Assembly (NCBI GenBank): GCA_030141605.1
Contig: JAQGDQ010000051.1
Span: 186,001 to 250,000, forward strand
DNA length: 64,000 bases
Direction: 5' to 3'
Source of the DNA: Tubiluchus corallicola
Lineage: Eukaryota > Priapulida > Priapulimorpha > Priapulimorphida > Tubiluchidae
A program made the position numbers and the translations under genes. The notes under the pieces are model-generated. The model saw only the letters and a list, made by a program, of their open reading frames with translations. It was not told the origin of the DNA and made no database searches. Shown one piece after another: positions 37,670 to 62,396 of the stretch (position 1 is the first letter of the stretch; the number at the start of each line of letters is the position of its first letter).

Positions 37670-37891
37670 TTACTGCACCAAAAGATCTTGTAGCACTTTT
37701 CCGGCCTCGGTCACTTCTAACTTGTGGTTAATTTCTATCACTTCTTCCACGAAAGCTAGTACTAATGAGTTACCTGGACTTAAACTGGTGAAAGACCTCC
37801 AGAGATAGTAAAACTCATAATACAGGGTGTAGAAAGAATAGGAACCTAGTGTCGATCTGCCTGCGACGATTTGTAGCATCTCTGTTCCCAT
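37670..37891 (-). other. Unassigned ORF of 73 codons, possible terminal exon
   Basis: The frame gives peptide segments such as SLSPGNSLVLAFVEEVIEIN and LEVTEAGKVLQDLLVQ before a stop, with more balanced composition than neighbouring random frames. It could be the last exon of an unrecognised minus-strand gene, but I found no convincing acceptor or upstream exon and no known domain. Confidence 0.2.
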
Positions 37892-38841
37892 TTAAGTAAA
37901 ATAGAGCTTCAGGAGTTGGGAAAATTCAGCAACTATGAACTATCCAGTAATACTAACTCACTTCAGAATCCTTATAGATTCATCACTTAAATTGCTCGAT
38001 GACGTCGACAGGTTATGAACATAGTCCGCATAAATAATCGCTGTGTCTTTGTAATCCTTATGCCCCCCTCTACAAAACAGAGGTTTCTAAAATTTGGTAC
38101 CTGAGAGTGGGTGGCTATTTTGGGACACATTTTGTTTACATTTTGCTTACGTTACCTGTGCGACAGTTTTAACTTAGTTCTACTTACAGTAAACGTAACT
38201 GTTGTCAACATACAAGCTTTTTGTTACTGTTATTATGTCATTTTCAAGTCCATAATTAGAAATATGCAAGCTTATACCTTAATAACGCTTTCTGTCATCT
38301 AGCAAAACTTCTGTTTCTAGCAACATATTAGCACTTTTCTAAACAGCTTACTAGCACAGATGTTCACTAATTAAAAAACACCAACAATAAAACAGTTTTC
38401 AAGTGAACTTTACCTAGACAGTCATGAGATCCCCCCCTTTCACACGACAGCTCTTCTTAAAATTAGCGTGCATGTCGTCATGATTCATGTGAGTAATTTC
38501 ACAAAACACGACAAAATCAACTTTAATTCATCATTCTACACTTTCCTAAAATATTGCGAAAACTTGTTATTATCAACGGATAATTAACCCATTCAATTAT
38601 TCTGGCTTGACTTTTTTAATTCCAACCACCTCTGATATAATTATTAGTGATATTTGCAATTGACTACGTGTGGCGGTTTCAGAAAACGTTATAACGCGCC
38701 GCGCTTTCTTCTAATCATTTACATTCAACATTTCAAGTTGCTCAAGGGCATCAAAGGGCCGTTCCATCGCGCGCCGTCCTCAATATTCTTCAAGGAGACC
38801 ACAAGAGCAAGAGAAAAGACCGAGAAAAACTACCCTCGGAA

Positions 38842-39087
38842 ATGAAACGGCCAAAAATAGTTGTTAGTTGTCTGCTTAACAGGCAACTAAACATGTACTT
38901 GACAAATATTTCTACTTATATTCATCGCCCAATCACAAAATTGCCCATACTTGCCTTACCTGAAACACAACTGGCATCTTTACTCATAGATGATTTACGC
39001 AGCAATTTGCAACAGTTGCAATTTGACGATGAATACCAAAGTTCACCCACCACTGTTGGTATTTTTACTCGTCATCACTACATATAG
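38842..39087 (+). other. Unassigned ORF of 81 codons
   Basis: ATG-initiated frame including ITKLPILALPETQLASLLID and LRSNLQQLQFDDEYQ. No signal peptide, domain or splice evidence. It may be chance or a small unrecognised gene. Confidence 0.15.
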
Positions 39088-40169
39088 TACATTATCTCAC
39101 GTTATTCCGCTCGCTTATAGTACAGAAGTCTATACGATTCATCTGTAGGCCTAACTGATGTATTTGATGAGAGTAGTCATTTTAACAGCGTTCATATAAA
39201 AAACTGAAGCCGTTCAAACGGATTAATTACTGTTCTTGTCACTGCTGTAGATAAGACCTTCTACCTAAACCTGGTGCGTCAGCTCTTTATTGTACCTCTG
39301 CTAGGCGTTATTGACAAATACTAGCGCATCTGGAATACACCTGCGCACTATGTAGCCTAGAATGATTTTATACTAAAGCAAAGCAATACATGTCATGTCT
39401 CATATCTATTATAACGTGAAAGGAAACTATTGTCAGCTAAGAAAATATATAGGCAGAAGGATTTGAAGTAGCGGATATATTTGAGTGGCAACAGCCGCAA
39501 CACTTCATAATATCTTCTTCTGATTAGATGTATGCGCATGCGTCGTACATGCAGAAGGTGTTTGCAATACTTGTGTCGCTATTGCTTAGCAATTACAGAA
39601 AAAGTAGTTTTTCTATTGACTTTAAACAGAGAGCGCTACAAGAAGTAGCAAATGTAATTATGCCTTATAGGCCATTTTTCTGTACGTTGAATGTCCGTTG
39701 CTGTTTTGTTGCCACCCATCCAACTAGTCAGCAAAGATAATATGGCTTCCCTATATAAAAGTTCCCTATATATGAACAACAGAACACACATTATACCATA
39801 ACTGACGTTTGTATTTCGTTTTTCTCACAGAATTAAAAAAATTCCTTAGATGTACATGATGCAATCCAGGGAAGAGAATTGATTATGTAACTTCAAACAG
39901 AAAATATGATTTATTTAACTTTGGCTTGCAAAATGTAACGAGTGATTCAGTGGCTTCTCACAAAGACTGAATGAAATGGGTGGGAAGAACCTGAGCGATT
40001 GTATTTTCTTCATCCACACGTTTGCTGGCCTAATCGAAAGGCAGTGAATAACTTAGTCAATAAATTGCGTTAACATTAAAGGCTCGCGTCTCGTGAGGTT
40101 ACGCGAAAGTCATTCACTTTACTCATTACGATTAGTTGGTAGGCCGTCTGTAGGCCTAGAGGGTAGAGA

Positions 40170-40740
40170 ATGTTTAATGAAATTACTCTCTTTGAAGCTG
40201 GAGTACCTCATTTACAAGATCTGATTATGAGACAGAAGAGGTTTTTCCAGAAGTTTCATGCACGAACCAACAGTGAGATGTTTCATTGGCCAGAACCACA
40301 AATTTAGCTGAAGCGGCTGTTTCATTTATGGCAAGTTTTCTTCGTTTATTAGAGAGGGGGATCGCAAGGCGACTGACACAGCCAAATGGAAATTTGTTGA
40401 GGCGGCAGAGAATTCTACCCGTCGTCGCACGTGTTTGAAGTTTAGTCCGGGATAACGTTGCATTACGTTTATGAGAGTGGTGCATCTGAATTTCAAAGAA
40501 CTGCGTTTACCAGAATTAGATGTAGCACTCACCGAGAGGGCATTGAAGTTGGTAGATCGAGAACTACGGTGGAAAATAGACTACTTTGCTCATGTGGTCA
40601 AACACAAGACGCGTAGCATATTTTGCTAAGATATCACAGAACGAGACATTTGAGAATTGAGTTTAGTCTTAATAATGTTGGTAAGGTACACGAATTAATG
40701 AATGTGAAAGATCATAAAACCTTGCTTTTACTGTGCATTA
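40170..40740 (+). pseudogene. LINE remnant: C-terminal cysteine-rich end of ORF2
   Basis: Frames interrupted by stops give VPHLQDLIMRQKRFFQKF, then EFQRTAFTRIRCSTHREGIE and LLCSCGQTQDA followed by a stop and HILL. The order F.R.AFTR.R...H..GIE, then CxCG...D..H.L, is the usual C-terminal signature of several LINE clades. Only the last part of the element survives. Confidence 0.65.
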
Positions 40741-40996
40741 AAAATACCAAGGGATACGAGATGCAATTTTGTAGTGAACGATAACTACCTAATGGTTTGA
40801 CTATGACTAGTTATTTTATTTGTATTTTTCAAACTTGTAATTATTATTTAAGTTTTGTTTTGGAACAGACGTTACTTACAGTGAACTTTTACAGACTATT
40901 TGTTTCACTCCAGATTTGTAACTTTCATGCAATTGCAGTTGTATTTACAGTTTGGTCGTGTGTTGACAAATGTCAATAGATATCTAATCCAAACTA

Positions 40997-41808
40997 CTAA
41001 TCTAATCTAATCTAATCTAATCTAATCTAATCTAATCTAATCTAATCTAATCTAATCTAATCTAATCTAATCTAATCTAATCTAATCTAATCTAATCTAA
41101 TCTAATCTAATCTAATCTAATCTAATCTAATCTAATCTAATCTAATCTAATCTAATCTAATCTAATCTAATCTAATCTAATCTAATCTAATCTAATCTAA
41201 TCTAATCTAAGCTAAGCTAAGCTAAGCTAAGCTAAGCTAAGCTAAGCTAAGCTAAGCTAAGCTAAGCTAAGCTAAGCTAAGCTAAGCTAAGCTAAGCCAA
41301 GCCAAGCCAAGCCAAGCTAAGCTAAGCTAAGCTAAGCTAAGCTAAGCTAAGCTAAGCTAAGCTAAGCTAAGCTAAGCTAAGCTAAGCTAAGCTAAGCTAA
41401 TCTAATCTAATCTAATCTAATCTAATCGAATCGAATCGAATCGAATCGAATCTAATCTAATCTAGTCCAATCTAATCTAATCAAATCTAATCTAGTCTAG
41501 TCTAGTCTAGTCTAGTTTAGTTTAGTCTAGTCTAGTCTAGTCTAGTCTAGGCTAGTCTAGTCTAGTCTAGTCTAGGCTAGTCTAGTCTAGTCTAGTCTAG
41601 TCTAATCTAATCTAATCTAATCTAATCTAATCTAATCTAATCTAATCTAATCTAATCAAATCTAATCTAATCTAATCTAATCTAATCTAATCTAATCTAA
41701 TCTAATCTAATCTAATCTAATCTAATCTAATCTAATCTAATCTAATCTAATCTAATCTAATCTAATCTAATCTAATCTAATCTAATCTAATCTAATCTAA
41801 TCTAATCT
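40997..41808. repeat. Pentanucleotide satellite (TCTAA/GCTAA/TCTAG)n
   Basis: About 810 bp of near-perfect 5-bp units in homogeneous blocks: TCTAA, then GCTAA (about 41210-41400) with a GCCAA patch, TCTAA with a TCGAA patch, TCTAG (about 41500-41600), then TCTAA again. The block structure implies local spread of point variants by slippage or conversion. Confidence 0.97.
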
Positions 41809-41999
41809 ATATGTGCTGAGAGTAAGTCCTCTCTTCAGCGAAAGATTTTACTTATCTAGTGTGATATTTAACAGGAGTTTTAGAGCCAGCTTGCTATTCA
41901 CTATATTAAGAAACTTAAATAAATATTTCTTCATAATTTTTTTTCTGATAACAAAAAAATACATAGCTCAGCGTGCCACTTCCTTGATGTTCAGATACG

Positions 42000-44360
42000 T
42001 TTTACAAATGTACCACTTGGTAAAACCACTTCTGCTCTTAAGAAGTTTGTAAAGTCTGATGAACTATCGCTGACTGAATCATTTTGTAAAGAAAACCTTT
42101 GATTTATTTAAAAAATGCTCATGTGAACTCTAAAATGAAAGGAGATGTGGCACTTTATGTTTCTCATTTTGGCAGACTTTTTCTGGTTTACAACTATGGA
42201 ATTATTTAAAATTTTACACCACACTGAGGCAGCTATGCTACTAGAGTTGTTAAGGTTCGTTATGTAACAAAAGAGTTAATATGTAACAATAAAACATTAC
42301 CTAACAAAAATGCTGCAATGTGTAAGAAGTAACAAAATTTGTCATTATGTAAAAAAGTAAACGTCATGATGTAACAATTATTACGTAAGAATTTTTACGT
42401 GATTGCATAACAATCATTATGTAACAAAAATGATACATGATGTATCAATTTAAATAAGATGAGTTATTGTTTATATCAAGGCGGTTTGGTCTTGTAACTG
42501 TCTGCAAATTCTAAGAAACTTTTCTAAAATATGTATCTTTCATTTTTATTTATCTTCAGACATATGCAGAAAATTACTCATTTTATAAAAGATGGAGACC
42601 AACAGGCTTGCATAACTCTCCAATAATAATAACGCTGGTCCAATAACAAATTAACACGCTTTAATAAAACACAAAGGTCTACTTGTATAGAATATATTTG
42701 TCAGTTTTAAATAAAAGCATACAAAATTCAATGTGTCCATTTTGTACATTTGCGTATGACAAAGGAAAAGAATATTAGTAAAGGTTCAGCATTAAGACTA
42801 AAAGTTCAAAATTATTCTTCCCGGATCCCGTAGCTGGTTAGTGTGAGTTAATTCATCAAAATTCATCAATTAATTAATGACATTATTTGATTTTTTGTAC
42901 ACCATTAATTTTTTGTGATATACGTTGCATTTGACTTCTAAAGTTTGCAGCTGTTGTAAATGTAATTTATACAAATATGTCATGAAAACACGAATTTTAC
43001 TTCGATCTTATAATTAGAGAATTCTTTTGACAGGTAAATTAATAAACAGCTCATTGTGGAAACAGTGAGAACAGAAATGACCCCAAAACACAACCCTGAG
43101 CAATACCAGATATTACGTGGCAATAATCAGAAGACAATATTCATGTGTACTTATAGCTATAAAATTGTATAACAGAAAAAACTTAAAGGAAAAGACAAAT
43201 TACTTGTTATGTTGGGTTTACTTTACTGTTATCACTTAAACTTAGAAAAATGTAACAAAGAAATTTGCCCAGAAACTACCTAAAAAGCATAAAAGTAATT
43301 TATACTACTGCTGTAAAGAAATTTTCAGACGCGGTGGTAGCCGCCGTTCACTTGAAAATTATGACGTAACTGGTGGATTTCGTAGTTTTTCGTAAACGCA
43401 CCGTGGCTCTCTGTAAACGCGCACTGCATTGACTAGTTACAACTTCTGTAGCTTACCTAATGTTCATGCAAAAATACCACAAAATTAGCTTTCCAATTTT
43501 TTGTAAAAACTTATTATACTTTTGACAGAAATTGATAGTGCGTTGCTTTTCTTCACCCGTTGAACGTCGTCGTTGCTGGAAGAATGGACGCTCAAAATTG
43601 GAGCGAGACGAGCGTGAAATGATCGCGACTTTAAAGTGACTTTACTAATCACTATTATCACACTTTTAGTACTAAATCAGTCTAACATTTTTAGTGAACA
43701 TTGAAATAAGCCTAACGGCCCAGAAGGCTTGGCTTTTCATTTAATGAGTAATTTAAATAATTACCATCTCTAGCCACGATTTTACTAATCGGGTGACGTA
43801 GGTGTTATTTAATCTCAAGATACCCAAAACTCTCGAAGGTAGAATCAAGGAAAATTTTTTCTCTATTTTTTTTACTTAACGATTTGGTTAGGAGGACCGT
43901 ACTCACCATAAAAACAATCAATATTTGAGAGATAGTCAGATAAAATAATCGCAAATTTAGTTTTTTCTTCTCTAATGATGTGGTCTCAGAAATTTCGGAA
44001 ACTCATCACAAATGCGTTCACAATAAACACCTGAGAGTGAAACTTAGCTGAAAACACAGCAGCTCAGTACTTACAAATACATTGTGTGTATATACATAAT
44101 ATGTATGACAGTCAGTTTGGTGTTGAATTACTGTTGAAAAAAAAATCACAATAAGTAAATTTGATACAGTGAGTACACAACTAGTGTTCTGCAATCAGAA
44201 TAATATAGATACATGTAATGGCTATTATAATATAATATAGATACATGTAATGGCTATTATAATGGCATGGTAGTAAAAATAATGACAGAAAAAAATGAGT
44301 GAGTTACAAGTTAAAAAAAAAATCACGACATTGACGATTTAAATGAACAATCTTATGATA
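42000..44360. other. Region between satellite and the RTK 3' end
   Basis: No gene recognised. Contains a quasi-periodic ATGTAACAA/ATGTAAC motif (about 42262-42450) and a 36-bp duplication around 44201-44262. Confidence 0.4.
44198..44264. repeat. 36-bp tandem duplication
   Basis: Two adjacent copies of AATATAGATACATGTAATGG followed by CTATTATAAT, just downstream of the RTK gene. Confidence 0.85.
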
Positions 44361-44366
44361 AAAAAT

Positions 44367-55940
<11,574 letters not shown>

Positions 55941-55999
55941 GATTCCAATAATAAACGGTTGTTTTGCAATACACAGGAAACTGCTCCGGATGCTCTGCC

Positions 56000-57180
56000 A
56001 TTTGTGCAATATATGCGCATCCTGCTGCCTAAACTATTTGCACAAATATGAGATGAATGTGTCATAATTGTACAATGTTCTGCCTACTGGTTATACTAAG
56101 TGAACACTATTTTAGGGCGAAAAAATACTTAATAATTTTATTTAAGAAAATAAAAATTAAGAAACCACAAAATATCACTAAAACTATGTTTTTTTGGATT
56201 TTAAAACATGATACTGAAAAGGCAAAGACTATACAACATGGTTTTCTCTGCTTTAAATATTCCGTGCCTTTTAAGTGACACTCGCTGTAGGTATAAAAAT
56301 TAGTTTTGAGTGACCTTTTGTGATGCCTCATTTTATTTTATTTTTGTACTTTCATTTTTCACGTGAAATGGTAAAAGGTCTAGTGTACTGTATTAATTGA
56401 ACTCATTACCTTCTAGCCTGGATGAGGTTTGTTTCCCAAGCTTTTTAATGTGGTATAATGTAAGAACAGTGCATCTTTTTTCATTAATATGTTTTATTGA
56501 TTATTTTTCACCTATAATGTGGCCTTTGGTGAACAGCGAAGTTGATTTAAAGACATCAGGCAAGATACAAAATAAACTTTACAAGATTCTGCTAGAAACA
56601 ATGCACAACAAAATGTGACTGCATGATCTAAGAAATACATTTCCTTGCTTAATCTACCAGTATTCCTGATAAATTTATGAACTACTCTGAAAAGCGAAAT
56701 ATTTTGGTCATAGTTTAACAAAGGACTACCGTTTAAAAGAAGAAAAATTAAAGACTCAGCGTCATTAATTGATATTACGTTATTTTGAAATATGGCTCAT
56801 AAGCTTTGTACAAGTTGCTCTCTATTTGTTTTATAAAGAGCTAGGACATTCGAGCATTAAGTAGACGATGGATTGAGTAACAAAATATCACAAACATTTT
56901 CTATCCACAGTATTGCCATACTGATCTTTACAATTATGCATATTCAAATGTTAGTTTAACTGTGAAAAAGCCTAATCGAAGACGAGTGTCATGAATACAT
57001 GCAAGAATAATACAATAAGTTACATGCTTAGGTCTATCAATAAATCCAAGTAAGTTACAGAGGCTGCATCTAAAACTACTAATGGCTGAAGAATTCTTCA
57101 CATGTAATGACGGTTAGCTGGCGTAGACGGGAAAAATGAGTTACGAAAATAATGACAACATGTTTGAAACATAGAAAAAT
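56000..57180. other. Region upstream of the RTK gene
   Basis: No additional RTK exon or recognisable gene. The right part may be the 3' untranslated part of the minus-strand LINE that starts near 60050. Confidence 0.35.
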
Positions 57181-57189
57181 CATCACGAT

Positions 57190-60050
57190 TTCTTAGGTAA
57201 TAAGCAGTTAAATCTCTATTACAATAGGGTAGTAACTCGCACGAATAAGATGGACATAAGTGGTTTACAATTTTATAAGATGTTGAAAGCTTGTAGAGAA
57301 ATCGTCATTTTGAGAGTGGATCAAGGCCGTTGTCGCACAATAATTTTATTATATACGAGCATTTAATGGCTTTGGAGCAAATATAGGCGGCGCGTTTTCA
57401 AGTGCGTCAGAAAGTTATGATGGAATGTTACACCAAATCACATCAGAATATTCAAGTATTGGACGAACCATACTTTTATAAAGTTTTTTAAAACTATTCG
57501 CGGTGCTAAATGTGAAATTTTATTTAGTACGTCTAAACGTTTGTGAGCTTTTAAGTGAAATAAGTGAATGACGGATATGGGTGTGAAATTTTAGATTTGA
57601 CTGTAGTGTAGGCATAAATGTTTATGAATGCTAACTGTTTTTAGAGCAATGTTACTAAGATAAAGTGTTAGTTGAACAGGCGGATTATTTCTAGAATAAG
57701 AAAAGAATAACTTCAGTTTTGTTGGGATTGAATGTGGCATTCCCTCGAGTTGCCCACTGCAGTATTGTTGTTAGATCCGAGTTTAAGTGCATGGCACATA
57801 TGGTAGGATCGTACATAATTTCAGTTAAAGAGGTTTCGTTTGCAAAAAGTCGTATATCTTATGTTTAACATGACTTATGTTTCAGTTATATCATCAATGA
57901 ACGCCAGAAATAAAATGGGGCCAAGAATGGAACCCAAAGGGACGCCAGCATTTGTTGAACAATAGACAGGATATTTGCCATTTAAGATGACTCTTTGGTA
58001 GCGATTTGACAGATAAGATTCGAGCCATTTTAATAGTGTCCCACCAATACCTAGTTGGTTACGTTTAAATACCAAATCCGCATGCCACACTTTGTCGAAT
58101 GTTTTAGAAATGCCTACGTAAACAGCTCTAGCATCAAAATCATTATCGAGAGCTTGATAAATTTTATGTTAAATATAAATAAGTTGGTAAATTGTCCCGT
58201 CACTGGGTTTAAAACTAGAATTTCTAAAACTCAATAGTTGGTTATCTATTATGCATAGTTATATAAATGTCTATAAACGATTCTTTCAGAAACTTTCGGT
58301 AAGCAGGATAAGAGAGATAAGGGTCCGTAATTATTTTTAGCAGGCGGTCGCCTTTTTTAAAATTGGGCGCACACTGGCCTTTCCCCAAATTTGCGGAAAT
58401 GTTCAGTGATTATAATAGAGGTGTTGCTAATGTGATGAAGCGGTTTTCTTTAGAATTAGACTACTAATACAATCGTCCTCTGAAGACTTCAAACCAACAA
58501 GACTTAAGAGAATGATAACAGAATCTCACGAACCTCAGAAGGTGATGCAGTCAAATTTGACAAACGAGCATCAGTTTTGTAGAAAAACTGTGGCAATTCG
58601 TTCACCGGATTTAGGTTGATTGCTCACAGAAGAACTTGTTTAATATAGTTGCTTTATCTTTGTCGAGAGTTATGAGTTCGTTCCCTTCTCTGAGTGGTGG
58701 AACTCCAGCATAATTCTTTTTTCCGTAAACAGACTTTGTAAGTTTCCACAGGTTTTACTGGTAGTACTTGGGTCAGACTAACTATTTGCTATTTTTTCAT
58801 AGTACCTACGTTTACTTTCAGAGCAAGCTTTATTAAACTCATTTCGTGACTTCTTAAAAATTTCTCTTGTGAAATCATTAAAATATTTTTATATTTTAAC
58901 TACTTTATATGTTTTTCTTGCGCAATTTACGACAATACGTGTCAAACCAAGGCTTAGCCCTCGGTCTCACGGTAACTATTTTTGAAGGGACGAACGTCAT
59001 TATTAATGATTGAAGCAAAACATTCGTCGATGTTGTGTAACGTTTCGAGTAAGCTCCAGTCTGAATTTAGGATAACATTGTTAATATTTGGCCATTAGGC
59101 TTGATCGTAACAGTAGATCTTTCTTTTATAAGTTGTCGGTAAAGATACTTCTAAAGCATTCGACAAAGTACGGGACAATGATCACAATTTGCAAATACAG
59201 CAAGTGTTACACATTCATTGAAATGACGGGCTAGTCAGTGATAACTAAATCGAGTATTGAACAAGATATTTCAGTCACTCTAGTAGGTTCACTTACCAGC
59301 TGGGTTAACTTATTATTTATCACAAACTGGTATAATTTATTTCCAGCAAAATTGTCGCCTCCTGAATTGTACCATGAACTGTTTCTAGCATTAAAGTCGC
59401 CGACAAAAATAAATGAATATTTGTCAGAAAAAAGGGTAAAAATTGTAAGATGTTGTCATATGAAAGCTGGTATAACTTATACCACTTTTTTACCACTTTT
59501 GTAAGTTTTATCCATCACTGATCTGTATCTCTTCTTCGTCTCATAATCGTGTTTCGTTAAGTCCTCACAGAAACGCGCCGGACTCTCGAGCATGTTCCTT
59601 GACTTGGCGATGAGTTCACGTTTCTTTATACGATTATACAGACGAACTATAATTGGTCTCGGAGTAGAAGGTGCTTTCAGCGATAAGCCACCTCAGCAAT
59701 AGGTTCAGGAACAGAAACTTCAATTTTAGCTTTAAATAATTCACACACTACTTTAAAAGCGTTTTCGACATCAGTTTCAGGTAATCCTATGATCTTTAGA
59801 TTGTACTGTCTAGAGTGACGTTCAAGTTTCAATACAGATGATTCCAATTTGCCAACCTTGTCCTCTTTCACGACGTTAGCCATTTCTCTCTCCACTGCAT
59901 TTTGGATTCTACGACATTCACACGTTAAGTGACAAGGTTCAAATATTCTTTAATTCTCTTGATTTGTTGCAATACTTCCATGAGCGATTCGCTAGTGACG
60001 TCTTTATCTGCACTTGAACGGGTAGATATTTTGCTAGAAGACGGCATAAC
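57190..60050 (-). mobile_element. CR1/Jockey-like LINE, internally deleted and inactivated
   Basis: Minus-strand reading from about 60047 gives an ORF1-like peptide (MPSSSKISTRSSADKD, later RHSRQYNLKIIGLPETD), typical of the coiled-coil/RRM-like ORF1. An endonuclease end follows (VGDFNARNSSWYNSGG near 59390, SILDLVITD near 59250), and then a reverse transcriptase (GGTLLKWLESYLSNRYQ and GVPLGSILGPILFLAF near 57920-58020; FNPNKTEVILF near 57720). The YADD/FADD box reads FANE. Many stops and frameshifts break it, and the N-terminal endonuclease half is missing because ORF1 runs almost directly into GDFNA. The exact ends are unknown. Confidence 0.8.
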
Positions 60051-60299
60051 TTTATGTCAAGTAAACATCAAGTGAACGAAAAGAAAACTGGTCTCAAATC
60101 AGGACATTCGCACCAGTTAGGCTTAGTTTGTTATAAAAAGTTCTAAAAGTTTAGCACATTTTAGATACAGCGTTTCAAAATGTCAGGAGCTTGTAAACAG
60201 TTACGCAGGAGTAGCACGAGAAGCCAACCTGCTTGCTCGCTGCCTATACACACAACAGTGTATCTCTCAGCAAGTATTTCTTTTGTAATAAATACAAAT

Positions 60300-61385
60300 A
60301 CTGATTGATTAATCTATTGCCATCTATTGTGATTTTCCGAAGGCATTTGATAGCGTTTGGGAAAAAGACTCATTCGGTAGCTTGTTCATACTGGCTTTCA
60401 TGGATCCTTGCTAGACCTTATAGAATTTTTTTTAACAAATCAAAGCATTCGTATTACAGTTAACAACTTTACACCTAGGGAATAAGTCTGCAATACTGGC
60501 TTACCACAAGGCTCCGGGTTTCACCGGTGCTATTTTACTCTTATGTTAGCTGACGTGTTTACAAATATTGGATGTGTCCAATAACATACGGACATGTAAA
60601 TTTAAGTATGCAGATGATGGGTCTCTGGTGATCTCTGCAGATTCAAAATATGAATGTTATTGACAGCAAAAATGCCGTGATAAAATTTTCCAATGGTGTA
60701 AACGATGGCGACTATCTGAAAACTGCGGCCCTAACAAGACAGAAGCTACAATATTCAGGCCAGCTAAAACGCTAATGGAACCTGACCCACCCAATCTTTA
60801 TTTTGGTCACAGAAAATAGCTTATGTAACACAAAGCAAAGTTTTAGGTATGATCATTGAAGAGAAACTGGATTTTAATTCTCATGTCAAAGAAATGCGAA
60901 GTCGAACTTAGAGTGCAAAATGAAAAAGAGACACCAACAAGTGAGATATATATTTCCTATCGAGACAAAAATGCTTGTTGTGCACTTGTAAATGTTGTTA
61001 AAGATTTGATATCTAATGATTGATTACTAATTTTTGATTAGATATAAATGAGACTGGAAATGCAGTTTATATTTAAATTAATCATAATATTTAATTATAG
61101 CTGTGTGAATGACGTTTGACTTATAAGTCACTATCTGTATGTAATTTGTTCAGTATCATTTCTTATTAATCATCCAATCACAATGTAAATTTAGGCGATT
61201 TTCTTAATTGTGTTTTATTTTCTTATTTATATAATTTTGTTTACTCTGCATTAACTTTGTAGTCGCAATTCTAAGTGCGTAAATGTGTATATTAGTAAAA
61301 AAATTTCCCTGCTGATAGAGAGGCTGTATTATTATTGTTTATAATAGTGCAAAATAAAGATTTATTTATTTATTTTATTTAATAT
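60300..61385 (+). pseudogene. Second LINE remnant with reverse-transcriptase motifs
   Basis: Plus-strand frames with shifts give DFPKAFDSVWEKDS (RT motif A), TGLPQGSG (motif B), FKYADDGSLVISADSKY (catalytic YADD) and QWCKRWRLSENCGPNKTEAT. A stop then precedes KVLGMIIEEKLDFNSHVKEM. The 3' end runs into AATAAAGATTTATTTATTTA, a simple tail typical of LINE integration. The element is 5'-truncated and lies head-to-head with the neighbouring minus-strand LINE. Confidence 0.75.
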
Positions 61386-61589
61386 AAAAAACTGCAATAA
61401 AGCCTTTCAGTGTAAACTTCGGTACTTGTAAACGTAAAAATTCTTGCTACTTCCTGCATCTTGTAAAGAATCAAGTATGTTGGAAAAACCATAATTGCAG
61501 TAGTGTTTGCGTTGAACACTCTGTTTACTGTGTGCGTTATCGATCATCGGTGGTCAAGTAGAACGGTGTCAGGTAGCGCAGTGATTGAT

Positions 61590-61775
61590 CGATCAATTTA
61601 GGCAGTGGCCAGTTCGGCAGCGAACACTTGGGCAGTAAACATTTGGGGGGGGGGCAGTAGGACATTTGGCCAGTGCAAGTTTGTGCAGTGGCACATAGCA
61701 GCAGACACTAGGGTCAATGGACATTTGTTCAGCGAACATTGAACATTTGGACTGTGATTCCTGGACTATGGACAC
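61590..61775. repeat. Short-period minisatellite (GCAGT..GGACATTTG)
   Basis: Irregular units built from GGCAGT, GGACATTTG and CAGCGAACA fill about 180 bp, including a run of nine G near 61650. Confidence 0.6.
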
Positions 61776-61835
61776 AATGAATAGCACAAGTGCCAAAATG
61801 TTTGTGCAAGGGACACTATTAGCTGCTTCTATTTG

Positions 61836-62275
61836 CCTACCTATCCACCTACCTTCTTAGCTACCTACCTATCTACATACCTGCCTGCCTACCTGCCTAC
61901 CTACCTACCAACTCATCTACCTATTTCTATCTAGCAACCTATGTAAACTTATTTACCTACCTATTTATCTAGCTAGCTATGTCACCTAGTTACTTATTCA
62001 CACTACTTGCCTACCTATTTACTTGCCCACCGTCCTACCCACCTTGCCTACTCACCTAGCAACTTATCTGCTTACCGAGCTATCTATCTACCTACTCACC
62101 TATTGCCTACCTACTTACCTACCGACTACCTACCTACCTACCTACCTACCTACCTACCTACCTACCTCTCTACCTACCTGCCTACCTGCTTGCATGCTTA
62201 TCTACTCTCCTATCTAACTACTTAAATACCTACCTACCTACCTCCTTACTTACTTACCTACCCATCTATCTAACT
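61836..62275. repeat. (CTAC)n / (CTAT)n tetranucleotide array
   Basis: CCTAC and CTAT tetramers, purest at 62125-62165. The Leu/Pro/Thr/Tyr peptide frames across it are artefacts. Confidence 0.95.
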
Positions 62276-62396
62276 AGCATGACTGCCTGACTAGCTGTCT
62301 AACTAACTAACTACCTCTACGTAACTAATTATAAAATTATTGTGAAAATAACTGCCTAATTGTAAAAATTAACAATTGTGTGCTTACTTATTTACT

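Noticed and set aside
56107-56331. Minus-strand ORF with a hydrophobic C-terminus as an alternative RTK start
   Set aside because: The hydrophobic part is C-terminal and runs to a stop without a phase-1 donor, and the strand opposite is equally open.
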